From NCBI RefSeq assembly GCF_000721265.1, contig NZ_JOFZ01000014.1, forward strand, positions 59,167-123,166: a stretch of DNA of 64,000 nt. The letters are read 5' to 3'. Origin of the DNA: Streptomyces sp. NRRL F-5126 (lineage in GTDB: Bacteria > Actinomycetota > Actinomycetes > Streptomycetales > Streptomycetaceae). The position numbers and the translations under genes are program-made. A model generated the notes under the pieces. The model was not told where the DNA came from. It saw only the letters and a list, made by a program, of their open reading frames with translations, and made no database searches. Shown in pieces: positions 50,911 through 58,881 of this stretch. Each line of letters opens with the position of its first letter. Positions within the stretch are counted from its first letter, which is position 1.

Positions 50911-52155
50911 GTGATCGCGAACGTCTCGGCACACCGGCGGGCGAACGCCTTCGCCCAGGCCCTGGAAGACAGGACAGGCCGCGGCTCGACGACGCCGCGG
51001 GCCGAGTCCGCCGACCCGGCAGAACCGGCCGGGCAGGGGCGGTTGTTGGGCCTGGCGAACGGCCTCGGGGCCGTGCCGAAGCCGGCGCTGGACCCGGAGG
51101 TCAAGGTGGTGCAGCGGGCCCAGCTCGTGGCCGCCATGCAGGCCATGGTCCAGGAGGGCGCGGCCGGCCTGGGAGCGGACCCTACGGTGCCGGAGCAGCG
51201 GACACCGAGGGGCGCGCACCGGGCGTCACCCCTCGGGCGGCTGCGGCCGAGGTCCCGCTGGTCGAAGAGTCTCGCCGCGGGCGGCCTCACGGTCGGTGTC
51301 GCGGCGGGCGCCTTCAGCGGAGTCGCCGCTGCCAGCTCCGACGCACTGCCCGGTGATTCGCTGTACGGGCTCAAGCGCGGCATGGAGGACATCAGGCTCG
51401 ACCTGGCGGACAACGACTCCGCGCGCGGCGGCCTGTACCTCGACCATGCCTCCACCCGGCTCTCGGAGGCGCGAAGACTCATGGAGCGGGGCCGCGGCGG
51501 CTCCCTCGACCACGAGTCGCTCGCGGAGATCCGCCGCACCCTGACCGGGATGAAGAACGACGCATCCGAGGGCCACCGGCTGCTGCACGCCGCGTACGAG
51601 AAGAACGGCTCGCTGGCGCCCATGGCCACCCTGTCGTCGTTCGCCGCCGCGCACCGCCAGGCGTGGGAGGGGCTGCGCGGGCGGCTGCCCGTACAGCTCA
51701 CCGACGTCGGCGACCAGGTCGACTCGGTCTTCGTCGCCATAGACGAGGATGTCGCGCCGCTCAAGTCCAAGCTGCCGCGGCCCGTACGGCAGCGGCCCGG
51801 CGCCGACGGGACGGGCGACTCCGCCGCCACCGGCTCGCCGGGCACCGGCAAGCACCGCAAGCCCTCGTCCGCCACCCCGAGCTCGGGCGAGAGCAATGGC
51901 CACAGCGGCACCGACGGCCACGGCACGCCGTCCCCGTCGGGCTCGAACGGCTCCGCGGGCTCGTCCCAGAAGGACGGCCTGCTCGGCGGCGCCGCCGGCG
52001 GCCTCGTCGCCCCGCCGTCCCAGGGGGCGACGGACCCGTCCGCGCCGCCGCAGGACGACGCGCCGGGCGCCCCCGGGCCCGACGTGACGATCCCGCCGCT
52101 GCTGCCCGGGCTCCTGCCCGGACTCGGCATCGACGAGCACGACGCGGACCAGTAG
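50911..52155 (+). CDS. rsbN: Anti-sigma factor RsbN, DUF5667 protein
   Basis: A 414-residue single-pass membrane protein. The cytoplasmic N-terminal part (about 1-115, IANVSAHRRANAFAQALED at the start) should hold BldN; the transmembrane helix is LAAGGLTVGVAAGAFSGVAAA. The extracytoplasmic DUF5667 part is helical (LPGDSLYGLKRGMEDIRLDL, ASTRLSEARRLMERG) and ends in a Ser/Gly/Pro tail. The GTG at 50911 has an AGGAGGT ribosome site. Gene order bldN-rsbN matches the known pair. A 19-bp perfect terminator follows. Confidence 0.92.
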   Translation: MIANVSAHRRANAFAQALEDRTGRGSTTPRAESADPAEPAGQGRLLGLANGLGAVPKPALDPEVKVVQRAQLVAAMQAMVQEGAAGLGADPTVPEQRTPRGAHRASPLGRLRPRSRWSKSLAAGGLTVGVAAGAFSGVAAASSDALPGDSLYGLKRGMEDIRLDLADNDSARGGLYLDHASTRLSEARRLMERGRGGSLDHESLAEIRRTLTGMKNDASEGHRLLHAAYEKNGSLAPMATLSSFAAAHRQAWEGLRGRLPVQLTDVGDQVDSVFVAIDEDVAPLKSKLPRPVRQRPGADGTGDSAATGSPGTGKHRKPSSATPSSGESNGHSGTDGHGTPSPSGSNGSAGSSQKDGLLGGAAGGLVAPPSQGATDPSAPPQDDAPGAPGPDVTIPPLLPGLLPGLGIDEHDADQ

Positions 52156-52170
52156 CGGCACGATCCGCAG

Positions 52171-52212
52171 GCGAGGGTGGCGGCTCCCGAGCACGGGAGC
52201 CGCCACCCTCGC
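52171..52212 (+). terminator. Very strong terminator after rsbN
   Basis: Perfect 19-bp arms (52171-52189 and 52194-52212) around an AGCA loop, 15 bp after the rsbN stop. Confidence 0.9.
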
Positions 52213-52238
52213 GCATGGGGCGCGGTAGGTTGCCCGCC

Positions 52239-52787
52239 ATGACCGAACTCGGCTCCGTCGCCTGGCCGCCCGCCCCGCTGAGAACCGAACGGCTCGTGCT
52301 GCGCGAACGGGAGGACCGCGACACCCCGGCCTTCATCGACCTGCTCGCCTCGCCCGAGGTGCACACCTACCTCGGCGGCCCACGCCCACGCGGCGAACTC
52401 GAACGCACGCTGCCCGGAGAGGTACGGCGGCGCCCCGGGCTCTTCGTGATCGAACGCGACGCGCGGATGATCGGCATGGTCCAGCTCGTCAGGTTCGAGG
52501 CGGAGGGCAAGGAGCACACCTGCCCGGACGTCGCGGAGGCCGAACTCGGCTACCTGCTCCTGCCGCACGCCTGGGGACGCGGCTACGGCACCGAGGCGTG
52601 CACCGCGGCACTCGCCTGGTTCGCCGCCGAGCGCCCCGGCCGGCCGGTCGCGCTGCGCACCCAGACCGCCAACGAACGCTCGATGCGGCTCGCGGCGACC
52701 CTCGGCTTCACCGAGGTGGAGCGCTTCCGCGCCTACGACGCCGATCAGTGGCTCGGCGTGTGGACGCCGCCCGCTCCGTCCGCCTGA
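52239..52787 (+). CDS. GNAT family N-acetyltransferase
   Basis: A 182-residue RimJ/RimL-like protein: LRTERLVLREREDRDTPAFI, GYLLLPHAWGRGYGTEACTA with the acetyl-CoA loop (GRGYG), and RTQTANERSMRLAATLGFTEVER. The start is ATG at 52239, 26 bp after the rsbN terminator, so a promoter must lie in or across the hairpin. Its last 43 bp overlap the 3' end of the XRE gene on the opposite strand. Confidence 0.88.
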   Translation: MTELGSVAWPPAPLRTERLVLREREDRDTPAFIDLLASPEVHTYLGGPRPRGELERTLPGEVRRRPGLFVIERDARMIGMVQLVRFEAEGKEHTCPDVAEAELGYLLLPHAWGRGYGTEACTAALAWFAAERPGRPVALRTQTANERSMRLAATLGFTEVERFRAYDADQWLGVWTPPAPSA

Positions 52788-53650
52788 CCACGCGCGTCCG
52801 CCGGCCGTACGTCCTCGCCGTCCCCAGCGTCGTCGCCCAGGCTCGCGAGCAGGCGCAGCCCGTCCTCGGTGGGACTGCCGGGGGCCGCGGACAGCACCAG
52901 CAGCTCCATGCCCGACTCGTCCGGCAGCGCGAAGTTCTCCTGGTGCAGTTCAAGGAGCCCGACCAGCGGGTGCAGGTACGTCTTGCGCCCGTGCGTACGG
53001 GCCCGCACATCCGCCCGCGCCCACAGGCGGCGGAAACGCTCGCTGCCCATCGCCAGTTCGCCGATGAGCGAGGCGAGCCGCGGATCCTCCGGGTACTTGC
53101 CGGCGGCCAGGCGAAGGTGCCCGACCACGTCGAGCGTGCACTTCTCCCAGTCCGCGTACAGGCCCTGCGCGGCCTCCTCGAGGAAGATGTGCCTGGCCGT
53201 GTTCAGGCCCGGGATCGGCCGGCCGTGCAGGAGCCCGGCGAGGCGGTTCCCCGCGAGCACGTCCAGGCGGTGGTCCATGATCAACGCGGGCGTGCCGGCG
53301 ACGAGGTCGAGGACGCGCAGCAGCTCGGGCCGTACCCTCCCGCCCGGCACCTTCGGGGAGCGGCGGCGCTGGGCGAGCCGGCACAAGTGCCCGCGCTCGG
53401 TCTCGTCGAGGCCGAGGACGCGGGCGAGCGCGTCGAGTACCTGCTCGGACGGCTGGGTCGCCCGGCCCTGCTCAAGGCGCACGTAATAGTCGACGCTCAC
53501 CCCCGAGAGGTGCGCGACCTCTTCGCGGCGCAGCCCCGCGACCCGCCGGCGGCTGTCGGTGGCGACGCCCACGTCCGCCGGATCGACCCGGGCACGCCGG
53601 GTCCTGAGGAAGCCCGCGAGATCGTCCGTGCCGGCGGCGAGATCGTCCAT
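52745..53650 (-). CDS. XRE family regulator with MmyB-type ligand-binding domain
   Basis: A 301-residue protein: an XRE-type HTH (LRREEVAHLSGVSVDYYVRLEQGRATQPSEQVLDAL) and a C-terminal MmyB-like domain (LIMDHRLDVLAGNRLAGLLHG, ELAMGSERFRRLWARADV, YLHPLVGLLELHQENFALPD). Such proteins often control a neighbouring oxidoreductase. Here the divergent neighbour is a flavodoxin-fold NAD(P)H oxidoreductase gene starting 155 bp away, a good candidate target. The ATG at 53650 starts the HTH region. Confidence 0.9.
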   Translation of the reverse strand: MDDLAAGTDDLAGFLRTRRARVDPADVGVATDSRRRVAGLRREEVAHLSGVSVDYYVRLEQGRATQPSEQVLDALARVLGLDETERGHLCRLAQRRRSPKVPGGRVRPELLRVLDLVAGTPALIMDHRLDVLAGNRLAGLLHGRPIPGLNTARHIFLEEAAQGLYADWEKCTLDVVGHLRLAAGKYPEDPRLASLIGELAMGSERFRRLWARADVRARTHGRKTYLHPLVGLLELHQENFALPDESGMELLVLSAAPGSPTEDGLRLLASLGDDAGDGEDVRPADARGQADGAGGVHTPSH

Positions 53651-53805
53651 GCACCCCAGTATGGGCACGGCGACGCACACGAAGGTGACCCTGCCGATAC
53701 CAGGAAGTCCCGTCCGACGGTACGAGCGCCCCTGAACGCGAGCCGCCGCGGCGCGCAGGATCGAAGGCACCCGATGTCGAGAGCCACCGATCCCGAGGAG
53801 TCCCC

Positions 53806-54585
53806 GTGAAGACGCTCATCGTCCACGCCCACCCGGAGCCCGCGTCCCTCAACGGCTCGCTCAAGGACCTCGCGGTGTCGACGCTGGCGGCCGCAGGCCA
53901 CGAGGTGCGGGTCAGCGACCTGTACGCGATGGGCTGGAAGGCCGCCGTGGACGCGGCGGACTACGGCTGCGACGCCTCGACCCCGCTGAAGGTCGCCGCG
54001 GACTCGGGCCGGGCCTTCGCCGCCGGGACGCTCACCCCGGACGTCCGCGCCGAGCAGGAGAAGCTGCTGTGGGCCGACACGCTCATCCTCCAGTTCCCGC
54101 TGTGGTGGTACTCGATGCCCGCGATCCTCAAGGGCTGGGTGGACCGGGTGTTCACGTACCGCTTCGCGTACGGCGTCGGCGAGCACAGCGACACCAAGTA
54201 CGGCGAGCGCTACGGCGAGGGCACCCTCGCGGGCAGAAGGGCCCTGCTGTCGGTGACGACCGGCGGCCCTGAGCCGCACTACGCCGCCCGCGGCATCAAC
54301 GGCCCCATCGACGACCTGCTGTTCCCGATCCAGCACGGCATCCTCTACTACCCGGGCATCGAGGTGCTGCCGCCGTTCGTGGTGTACGGAGCCGACCGGA
54401 TGACCGGCGACGACTTCCCGGACATCGCCAAGGCCTGGGAGCAGCGCCTGCTCACCCTGGAGTCGACCGAGCCGATCGCGTTCCGGCCGCAGAACCTCGG
54501 CGACTACGAGATCCCCTCGCTGCGGCTGAAGGAGGGCCGCGAGGCCGCGGGCAGCACGGGGTTCGGGCTGCACGTGCGCCCCTGA
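53806..54585 (+). CDS. NAD(P)H dehydrogenase (quinone), flavodoxin-like fold
   Basis: A 259-residue flavoprotein: KTLIVHAHPEPASLNGSLKDL, LILQFPLWWYSMPAILKGWVDRVFTYRFAYG and the FMN-binding SVTTGGPEPHYAARGINGPI. It resembles the NQO1/MdaB-like family, which reduces quinones or drugs. The GTG at 53806 has a GAGGAG-type upstream site. The divergent XRE/MmyB-type regulator is its likely controller. Confidence 0.9.
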   Translation: MKTLIVHAHPEPASLNGSLKDLAVSTLAAAGHEVRVSDLYAMGWKAAVDAADYGCDASTPLKVAADSGRAFAAGTLTPDVRAEQEKLLWADTLILQFPLWWYSMPAILKGWVDRVFTYRFAYGVGEHSDTKYGERYGEGTLAGRRALLSVTTGGPEPHYAARGINGPIDDLLFPIQHGILYYPGIEVLPPFVVYGADRMTGDDFPDIAKAWEQRLLTLESTEPIAFRPQNLGDYEIPSLRLKEGREAAGSTGFGLHVRP

Positions 54586-54610
54586 CCGGCGCCGAGGTAC
54601 AGGGGCGGCG

Positions 54611-55669
54611 TCAGAAGAAGACCGACCTGCGGTCAACCAGCAGCGTGTACAGCGTGTGCTGGATCCGCTCGCGCACCTGGTCCGTCAGGTCGAACATCAG
54701 CATCGGGTCGTCCGCCGCCTCCGGCGGGTACCCGTCGGTCGCGATCGGCTCGCCGAACTGGATCGTCCACTTCGTCGGCAGCGGCAGCGCGCCCAGCGGT
54801 CCGAGCCACGGGAACGTCGGCGTCAGCGGGAAGTACGGGATCCCCAGCAGCCGCGCAAGCGTCTTGGAGTTGCCCAGCATCGGGTAGATCTCCTCGGCCC
54901 CCACGATCGAGCACGGCACGATCGGCACGCCCGCACGCAGCGCCGTGGAGACGAAGCCGCCCCTGCCGAAGCGCTGGAGCTTGTACCGCTCGCCGAACGG
55001 CTTGCCGAGCCCCTTGAAGCCCTCCGGCATCACGCCCACGACCTCGCCGCGGCCGAGGAGTTCCTCCGCGTCCGCCGTGCAGGCCAGCGTGTGGCCCGCC
55101 TTGCGCGCCAGCTCGCTGACGACCGGCAGCGTGAACACCAGGTCGGCCGCGAGCAGCCGCAGGCGGCGCCGCGCCGGATGGTGGTCGTGGATCGCGACCT
55201 GCATCATCAGCCCGTCGAGCGGCAGCGTGCCCGAGTGGTTGGCCACCACCAGCGCGCCGCCGTCGGACGGGATGTTCTCCACGCCCTTGACCTCGACGCG
55301 GAAGTAGTTCTCGTACACCGGCCTGATCAGCGACATCAGGACCTGCTCGGTGAGCTCCTCGTCGTAGCCGAAGTCGTCGACTTCGTACTCGCCCGTCACG
55401 CGGCGCCGCAGGAACGCAAGGCCGCGCGCGATCCGCTGCTCCCAGTCGGGGTGCCCGCCCGCCTCCGCTCCCCCGTCGCCACCGGGGCCCGAGGCCCCCG
55501 GCTCGGGCACGGGACGCAGCGGCGGGCGCTCCCTTCCGTCCGCGCCCTCGTGGCCGTCCGCCCGGCCGTGGCCGTCCTCGCGCCCGTGGCCGCCGGGGCG
55601 CCCCGTGCCCCGCCCGCGCGGGCGCTTCCCGCTCCCCTCGCCGAACGGGATCACCTTGGCATCGGCCAT
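54611..55669 (-). CDS. Acyltransferase (MGAT/PlsC-like)
   Basis: A 352-residue lysophospholipid acyltransferase-like protein. The N-terminal 75 residues are Gly/Arg/Pro-rich and disordered; the acyltransferase domain has ALVVANHSGTLPLDGLMMQ in place of the canonical HX4D motif and EGFKGLGKPF and IVPCSIVGAEEIYPM. These features fit the DGAT/MGAT branch that makes triacylglycerol or glycerophospholipid. The ATG at 55669 begins one base after the epimerase stop, so the two are in one operon. This gene follows rsbN in the usual bldN neighbourhood after the three extra genes. Confidence 0.85.
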   Translation of the reverse strand: MADAKVIPFGEGSGKRPRGRGTGRPGGHGREDGHGRADGHEGADGRERPPLRPVPEPGASGPGGDGGAEAGGHPDWEQRIARGLAFLRRRVTGEYEVDDFGYDEELTEQVLMSLIRPVYENYFRVEVKGVENIPSDGGALVVANHSGTLPLDGLMMQVAIHDHHPARRRLRLLAADLVFTLPVVSELARKAGHTLACTADAEELLGRGEVVGVMPEGFKGLGKPFGERYKLQRFGRGGFVSTALRAGVPIVPCSIVGAEEIYPMLGNSKTLARLLGIPYFPLTPTFPWLGPLGALPLPTKWTIQFGEPIATDGYPPEAADDPMLMFDLTDQVRERIQHTLYTLLVDRRSVFF

Positions 55670-55670
55670 G

Positions 55671-56789
55671 TCAGTCGCGCTCCTTGCCCGCGCGGTCGCC
55701 CGCGCCGTCACCGCTGTCGTACTCCACGAACCCCGCCCGGCGCTTCGCGGCCGGACCGGCGGCCCTGCCCGCCACCGACGACAGCCGGTCCACCACCGCG
55801 CCCACCGTGCGGGGCGGCAGCAGCCCCTCGCCGCGGCCCCGCGCGAAGTCCTCGAAGGCGTCAGGCGTCGAGTACGCGGGCGAGAACCCCAGCGTCTCGC
55901 GCATCCGGGCCGTGCTGACGACCCTGCCGTGCGTCAGCAGCCTGATCTGCTCGGGCGCGAAGTCCGTCACGCCCGCCGTGCGCAGCGCGGACCCCAGCCA
56001 CGTCACCGCGGGCAGCAGCACCGGCACCGTCGGCCTGCCGAGCCGCCGCGCGCACTGCGAAAGCAGCAGCACCCCGTCGCCCGCGACGTTGAACGTGCCG
56101 CTGCCGCGCGCGCCACTGCGCTCCTCGTCCGCGACGAGCAGCAGTACGTCGATGACGTCGTCCTCGTGCACGAACTGCAGCCGCGGGTCGTAGCCGAACA
56201 CGGTCGGCAGCACCGGCAGCGAGAAGTACTCGCCGAGCGGGGTGTCAGCCGCGGGCCCCACGATGTTCGCGAACCGCAGCACCGACACCGCGACGTCCGG
56301 CCGGCGCCGCGCGAAGCCGCGCACGTACCCCTCGACCTCGACGGCGTCCTTGGCGAACCCGCCGCTCGGCAGCGAACGCACCGGCGTGGCCTCCGTGAAC
56401 ACGGCCGGGTCGTGCGGCGCGGACCCGTACACGCTGGTGCTCGACTTCACCACGAGCCGCCGCACACCGGGCGACTTCTGGCAGGCGCCGAGCAGCTGCA
56501 TCGTGCCGATGACGTTGCTCTCCTTGACGGAGGCGCGGCTGCCACCGCCCAGCGCCGTGCCCGTCACGTCCATGTGCACGACCGTGTCGACGCGGTACTG
56601 CGCGAGCACCCGCGCCATGGCGGGCCGCCGGATGTCCGCGCGGACGAACTCCGCGCCGCCCAGCGCGTGCACCGGCGCCACCGCGTCCACCGCGACCACC
56701 CGCTCCACGCCGGGATCGCGCATCAGGCGCCGCACGAGACGGCCGCCGAGCCGCCGGGAGGCCCCGGTGACGAGCACCACTCTGCCCAC
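55671..56789 (-). CDS. NAD-dependent epimerase/dehydratase (extended SDR)
   Basis: A 372-residue extended SDR: LVTGASRRLGGRLVRRL (NAD(P) site), VVHMDVTGTALGGGSRASVKESNVIGT, KSSTSVYGSAP and LRFANIVGPAAD. The active-site Tyr of YxxxK is not in its usual place; the matching segment is less typical, so the family function is uncertain. The end adds a basic tail (PAAKRRAGFVEYDS). It is co-transcribed with the acyltransferase gene and precedes it by one base, suggesting a joint lipid-related role. Confidence 0.85.
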   Translation of the reverse strand: MGRVVLVTGASRRLGGRLVRRLMRDPGVERVVAVDAVAPVHALGGAEFVRADIRRPAMARVLAQYRVDTVVHMDVTGTALGGGSRASVKESNVIGTMQLLGACQKSPGVRRLVVKSSTSVYGSAPHDPAVFTEATPVRSLPSGGFAKDAVEVEGYVRGFARRRPDVAVSVLRFANIVGPAADTPLGEYFSLPVLPTVFGYDPRLQFVHEDDVIDVLLLVADEERSGARGSGTFNVAGDGVLLLSQCARRLGRPTVPVLLPAVTWLGSALRTAGVTDFAPEQIRLLTHGRVVSTARMRETLGFSPAYSTPDAFEDFARGRGEGLLPPRTVGAVVDRLSSVAGRAAGPAAKRRAGFVEYDSGDGAGDRAGKERD

Positions 56790-56918
56790 GGAAAGCGCCT
56801 TTCCTCACGCCGGACATACGACATGGCGGCCCCTCCACCTATCCGGTGGAAAGGCCGCCACGGCGAACAGCGTGCCGTACGGCACGGCAATATCCCCGCG
56901 TCGCGCGCGGGGACACGC

Positions 56919-57017
56919 TCACTTCTTGTTGCGACGCTGCACGCGCGTGCGCTTGAGCAGCTTGCGGTGCTTCTTCTTGGCCATCCGCTTGCGCCGCTTC
57001 TTGATTACAGAGCCCAC
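56919..57017 (-). CDS. 32-aa basic AURKAIP1/COX24-domain protein
   Basis: A very short gene: GTG at 57017, behind GAGGGTAGTC, to the stop at 56919. The 32 residues start [20 protein letters not shown] and continue [13 protein letters not shown], almost all basic. Such AURKAIP1/COX24-domain proteins in actinobacteria are ribosome-associated, close to the bS22-type 30S protein. It sits directly before the bdtA-like gene, as in other Streptomyces. Confidence 0.85.
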   Translation of the reverse strand: MGSVIKKRRKRMAKKKHRKLLKRTRVQRRNKK

Positions 57018-57138
57018 GACTACCCTCGCTCACTTCTTCTCACTCGGTGCGGGGCGTCTGGGCCCACACGACCTACGAAGGGCCACCCTACCCGCCGCCG
57101 AGTGACGGACGTAATCCGAGGGACGCCGAGCGGTACCG

Positions 57139-57351
57139 TCAGGCCGTTTCCACCCCCACGTAGGACTCCCGGAGGTACTCGTGAACCGCTTGCTCCGGGA
57201 CCCGGAAGGACCTGCCCACCCGGATCGCCGGCAGATGACCACTGTGCACCAGCCGGTACACGGTCATCTTCGACACTCGCATCACCGAGGCGACCTCCGC
57301 CACGGTAAGGAACTTGACCTCGTTGAGAGGCCTCTCGCTGCCAGCAGCCAT
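57139..57351 (-). CDS. bdtA: Small HTH DNA-binding protein, bdtA-like
   Basis: A 70-residue MerR/excisionase-type HTH protein: FLTVAEVASVMRVSKMTVYRLVHSGHLPAIRVGRSFRVPEQ. In Streptomyces coelicolor the matching gene, near bldN, is known as bdtA, a target of the developmental repressor BldD; this assignment rests on sequence and gene order as I remember them. The ATG at 57351 fits the conserved start. Gene order here keeps the AURKAIP1-type gene on its 3' side and the epimerase beyond. Confidence 0.75.
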   Translation of the reverse strand: MAAGSERPLNEVKFLTVAEVASVMRVSKMTVYRLVHSGHLPAIRVGRSFRVPEQAVHEYLRESYVGVETA

Positions 57352-57478
57352 GACCCACCTGTACCTTCCGCACGCAACGGCCCCCGGCTTCCCCTCCGGT
57401 GACTCTTCGTCGCTGTGCGCTCACAACCAGAGTAGGGGCGGGTGGTACGAGTGGGGAAGAGGAGCACCCCCCGGCTCA

Positions 57479-58294
57479 TTACCGTGCCAAACAGGCCCTA
57501 TTGAGCACATAACGCACGAGTGGACCGTACGAGGCGGCGCACGCCGCATCGTCGAGCGGCACCGCCACGGAGACTCGGCCCTCCGCTTCGCCGACGAAGA
57601 CCGCCGGATCGTCCGTGTCGGCCACCGCGAGCGTCTCGACACCGAGCTGACCTGCGCCGCACACCCACCCGTGGTCCCCGACGACGAGCCCGGGCAGCGG
57701 GCCGCCGGCCGCCGCGGCGGCCTCCAGCGCCACCCGGACCGGCAGGGGCGAATGGGAGTGTGCGCCGGTCTCACTCCCGGCGCACCGCACTCCCGCTTCA
57801 CGCACCAACGCCACGCCTCCCAGATACTCAAGGCGGTACGTGCGTACGCCGAACCGGGTCGCTATGTCGACACGCCTGCCCTGCGCCGGCATGAGGACTT
57901 CACATCCAGCCGTCGACAAAGCGTCTGCGAGCGCGCCGTAGAAACCCAGCAGCCGGTCCGGATGCCCCGTCCCGAACAGCACGGCCGCCCCAGCAGCCGC
58001 GGCCTCCCCGAGCCGCCGCGCGAACGCGTCGAGCGCCTCCAGCGTCCGCTGCGGGTCGATCACGTCGGGCCCGGCGACATGGCGCGGATCCGCCGACACC
58101 CCGCACCGCCGCGCCATCAGCCGCAGCAGCTCAGGCTCCGGCCAGCCGCGCTGCGGCACGAGCCCCAGCGTCGCACGCGGATCCCGCGCCGCGAACATCC
58201 GGTACGACCGCAGGCTCGCCTCCCGCGACGTGGCCACGGGCCCGGCCAGCCGGGCCGCCAGCAGATGCGCGCGCAGCGCCCCGGTAGTCAGCAC
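57479..58294 (-). CDS. Phosphatase-type protein of unknown substrate
   Basis: A 271-residue protein: LRAHLLAARLAGPVATSREA, VLFGTGHPDRLLGFYGALADAL, LRTYRLEYLGGVALVREAGV and LVVGDHGWVCGAGQLGVETLAV. Streptomyces homologues are annotated simply as phosphatase; I cannot see a classical phosphatase active site. The GTG at 58294 has CGGGAG upstream and begins the conserved part; the frame stays open across the repeat array farther upstream, which is not used. A 12-bp inverted repeat lies 12 bp upstream. Confidence 0.6.
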   Translation of the reverse strand: MLTTGALRAHLLAARLAGPVATSREASLRSYRMFAARDPRATLGLVPQRGWPEPELLRLMARRCGVSADPRHVAGPDVIDPQRTLEALDAFARRLGEAAAAGAAVLFGTGHPDRLLGFYGALADALSTAGCEVLMPAQGRRVDIATRFGVRTYRLEYLGGVALVREAGVRCAGSETGAHSHSPLPVRVALEAAAAAGGPLPGLVVGDHGWVCGAGQLGVETLAVADTDDPAVFVGEAEGRVSVAVPLDDAACAASYGPLVRYVLNRACLAR

Positions 58295-58305
58295 CCGCCG
58301 ATGCT

Positions 58306-58339
58306 CCCGTATCGCGGCCACCGGCGTCCGCGATACGGG
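58306..58339. promoter_or_regulatory. Perfect 12-bp inverted repeat upstream of the phosphatase gene
   Basis: CCCGTATCGCGG (58306-58317) is repeated inverted at 58328-58339 (CCGCGATACGGG) with a 10-base spacer, 12 bp before the GTG on the minus strand. Operator or RNA hairpin. Confidence 0.6.
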
Positions 58340-58507
58340 CACAAGCCCCACGGTCGGCCTAACGCCCGACCGCACGAACGGTACGCCGACGGCGGCGCTG
58401 TGGCCCCCCGGCGGCCACCGGACCCGCGCCGGATCGAGCGGGCTGCCGATGCGACGGGCCGCGCACGAACGAGAGCGCCGGACGGCACCCGTGGCCGGCC
58501 CACTGCC

Positions 58508-58878
58508 GGCACCCCAGCAACCCGGCAACCCGGCACCCCGCCACCCCGACACCCGGCAACCCGACACCCCGACGCCCCGACACCCCGACGCCCCGACACC
58601 CTGGCAACCCGGCACCCCGCCAACCCGACACCCCGACACCCGGCACCCCGACACCCGGCAACCCGGCACCCTGGCAACCCGCCAACCCGCCAACCCGACA
58701 CCCCGGCAACCCGCCAACCCGACACCCCGGCAACCCGCCAACCCGCCAACCCGGCGCCCCGACGCCCCGGCAACCCGCCAACCCAGCGCCCCGGCAGCCC
58801 GGCACCCTGGCAACCCGACACCCCGACACCCCGACACCCCGACACCCCGACACCCCGACGCCCCGACGCCCCGGCAGC
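58508..58878. repeat. Degenerate 8-bp tandem repeat array (about 45 units)
   Basis: Units of the type ACCCCGAC, CAACCCGC and CACCCGGC run head to tail for about 370 bp with small variations. The region also gives long open frames on both strands, an effect of repeat composition. As eight is not a multiple of three it is not a coding repeat. It lies between the phosphatase and acuC genes on the minus strand. Confidence 0.85.
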
Positions 58879-58881
58879 CGG

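Noticed and set aside
58508..58878. CRISPR array
   Set aside because: The 8-bp units are contiguous without unique spacers of constant length, and no cas gene is near.
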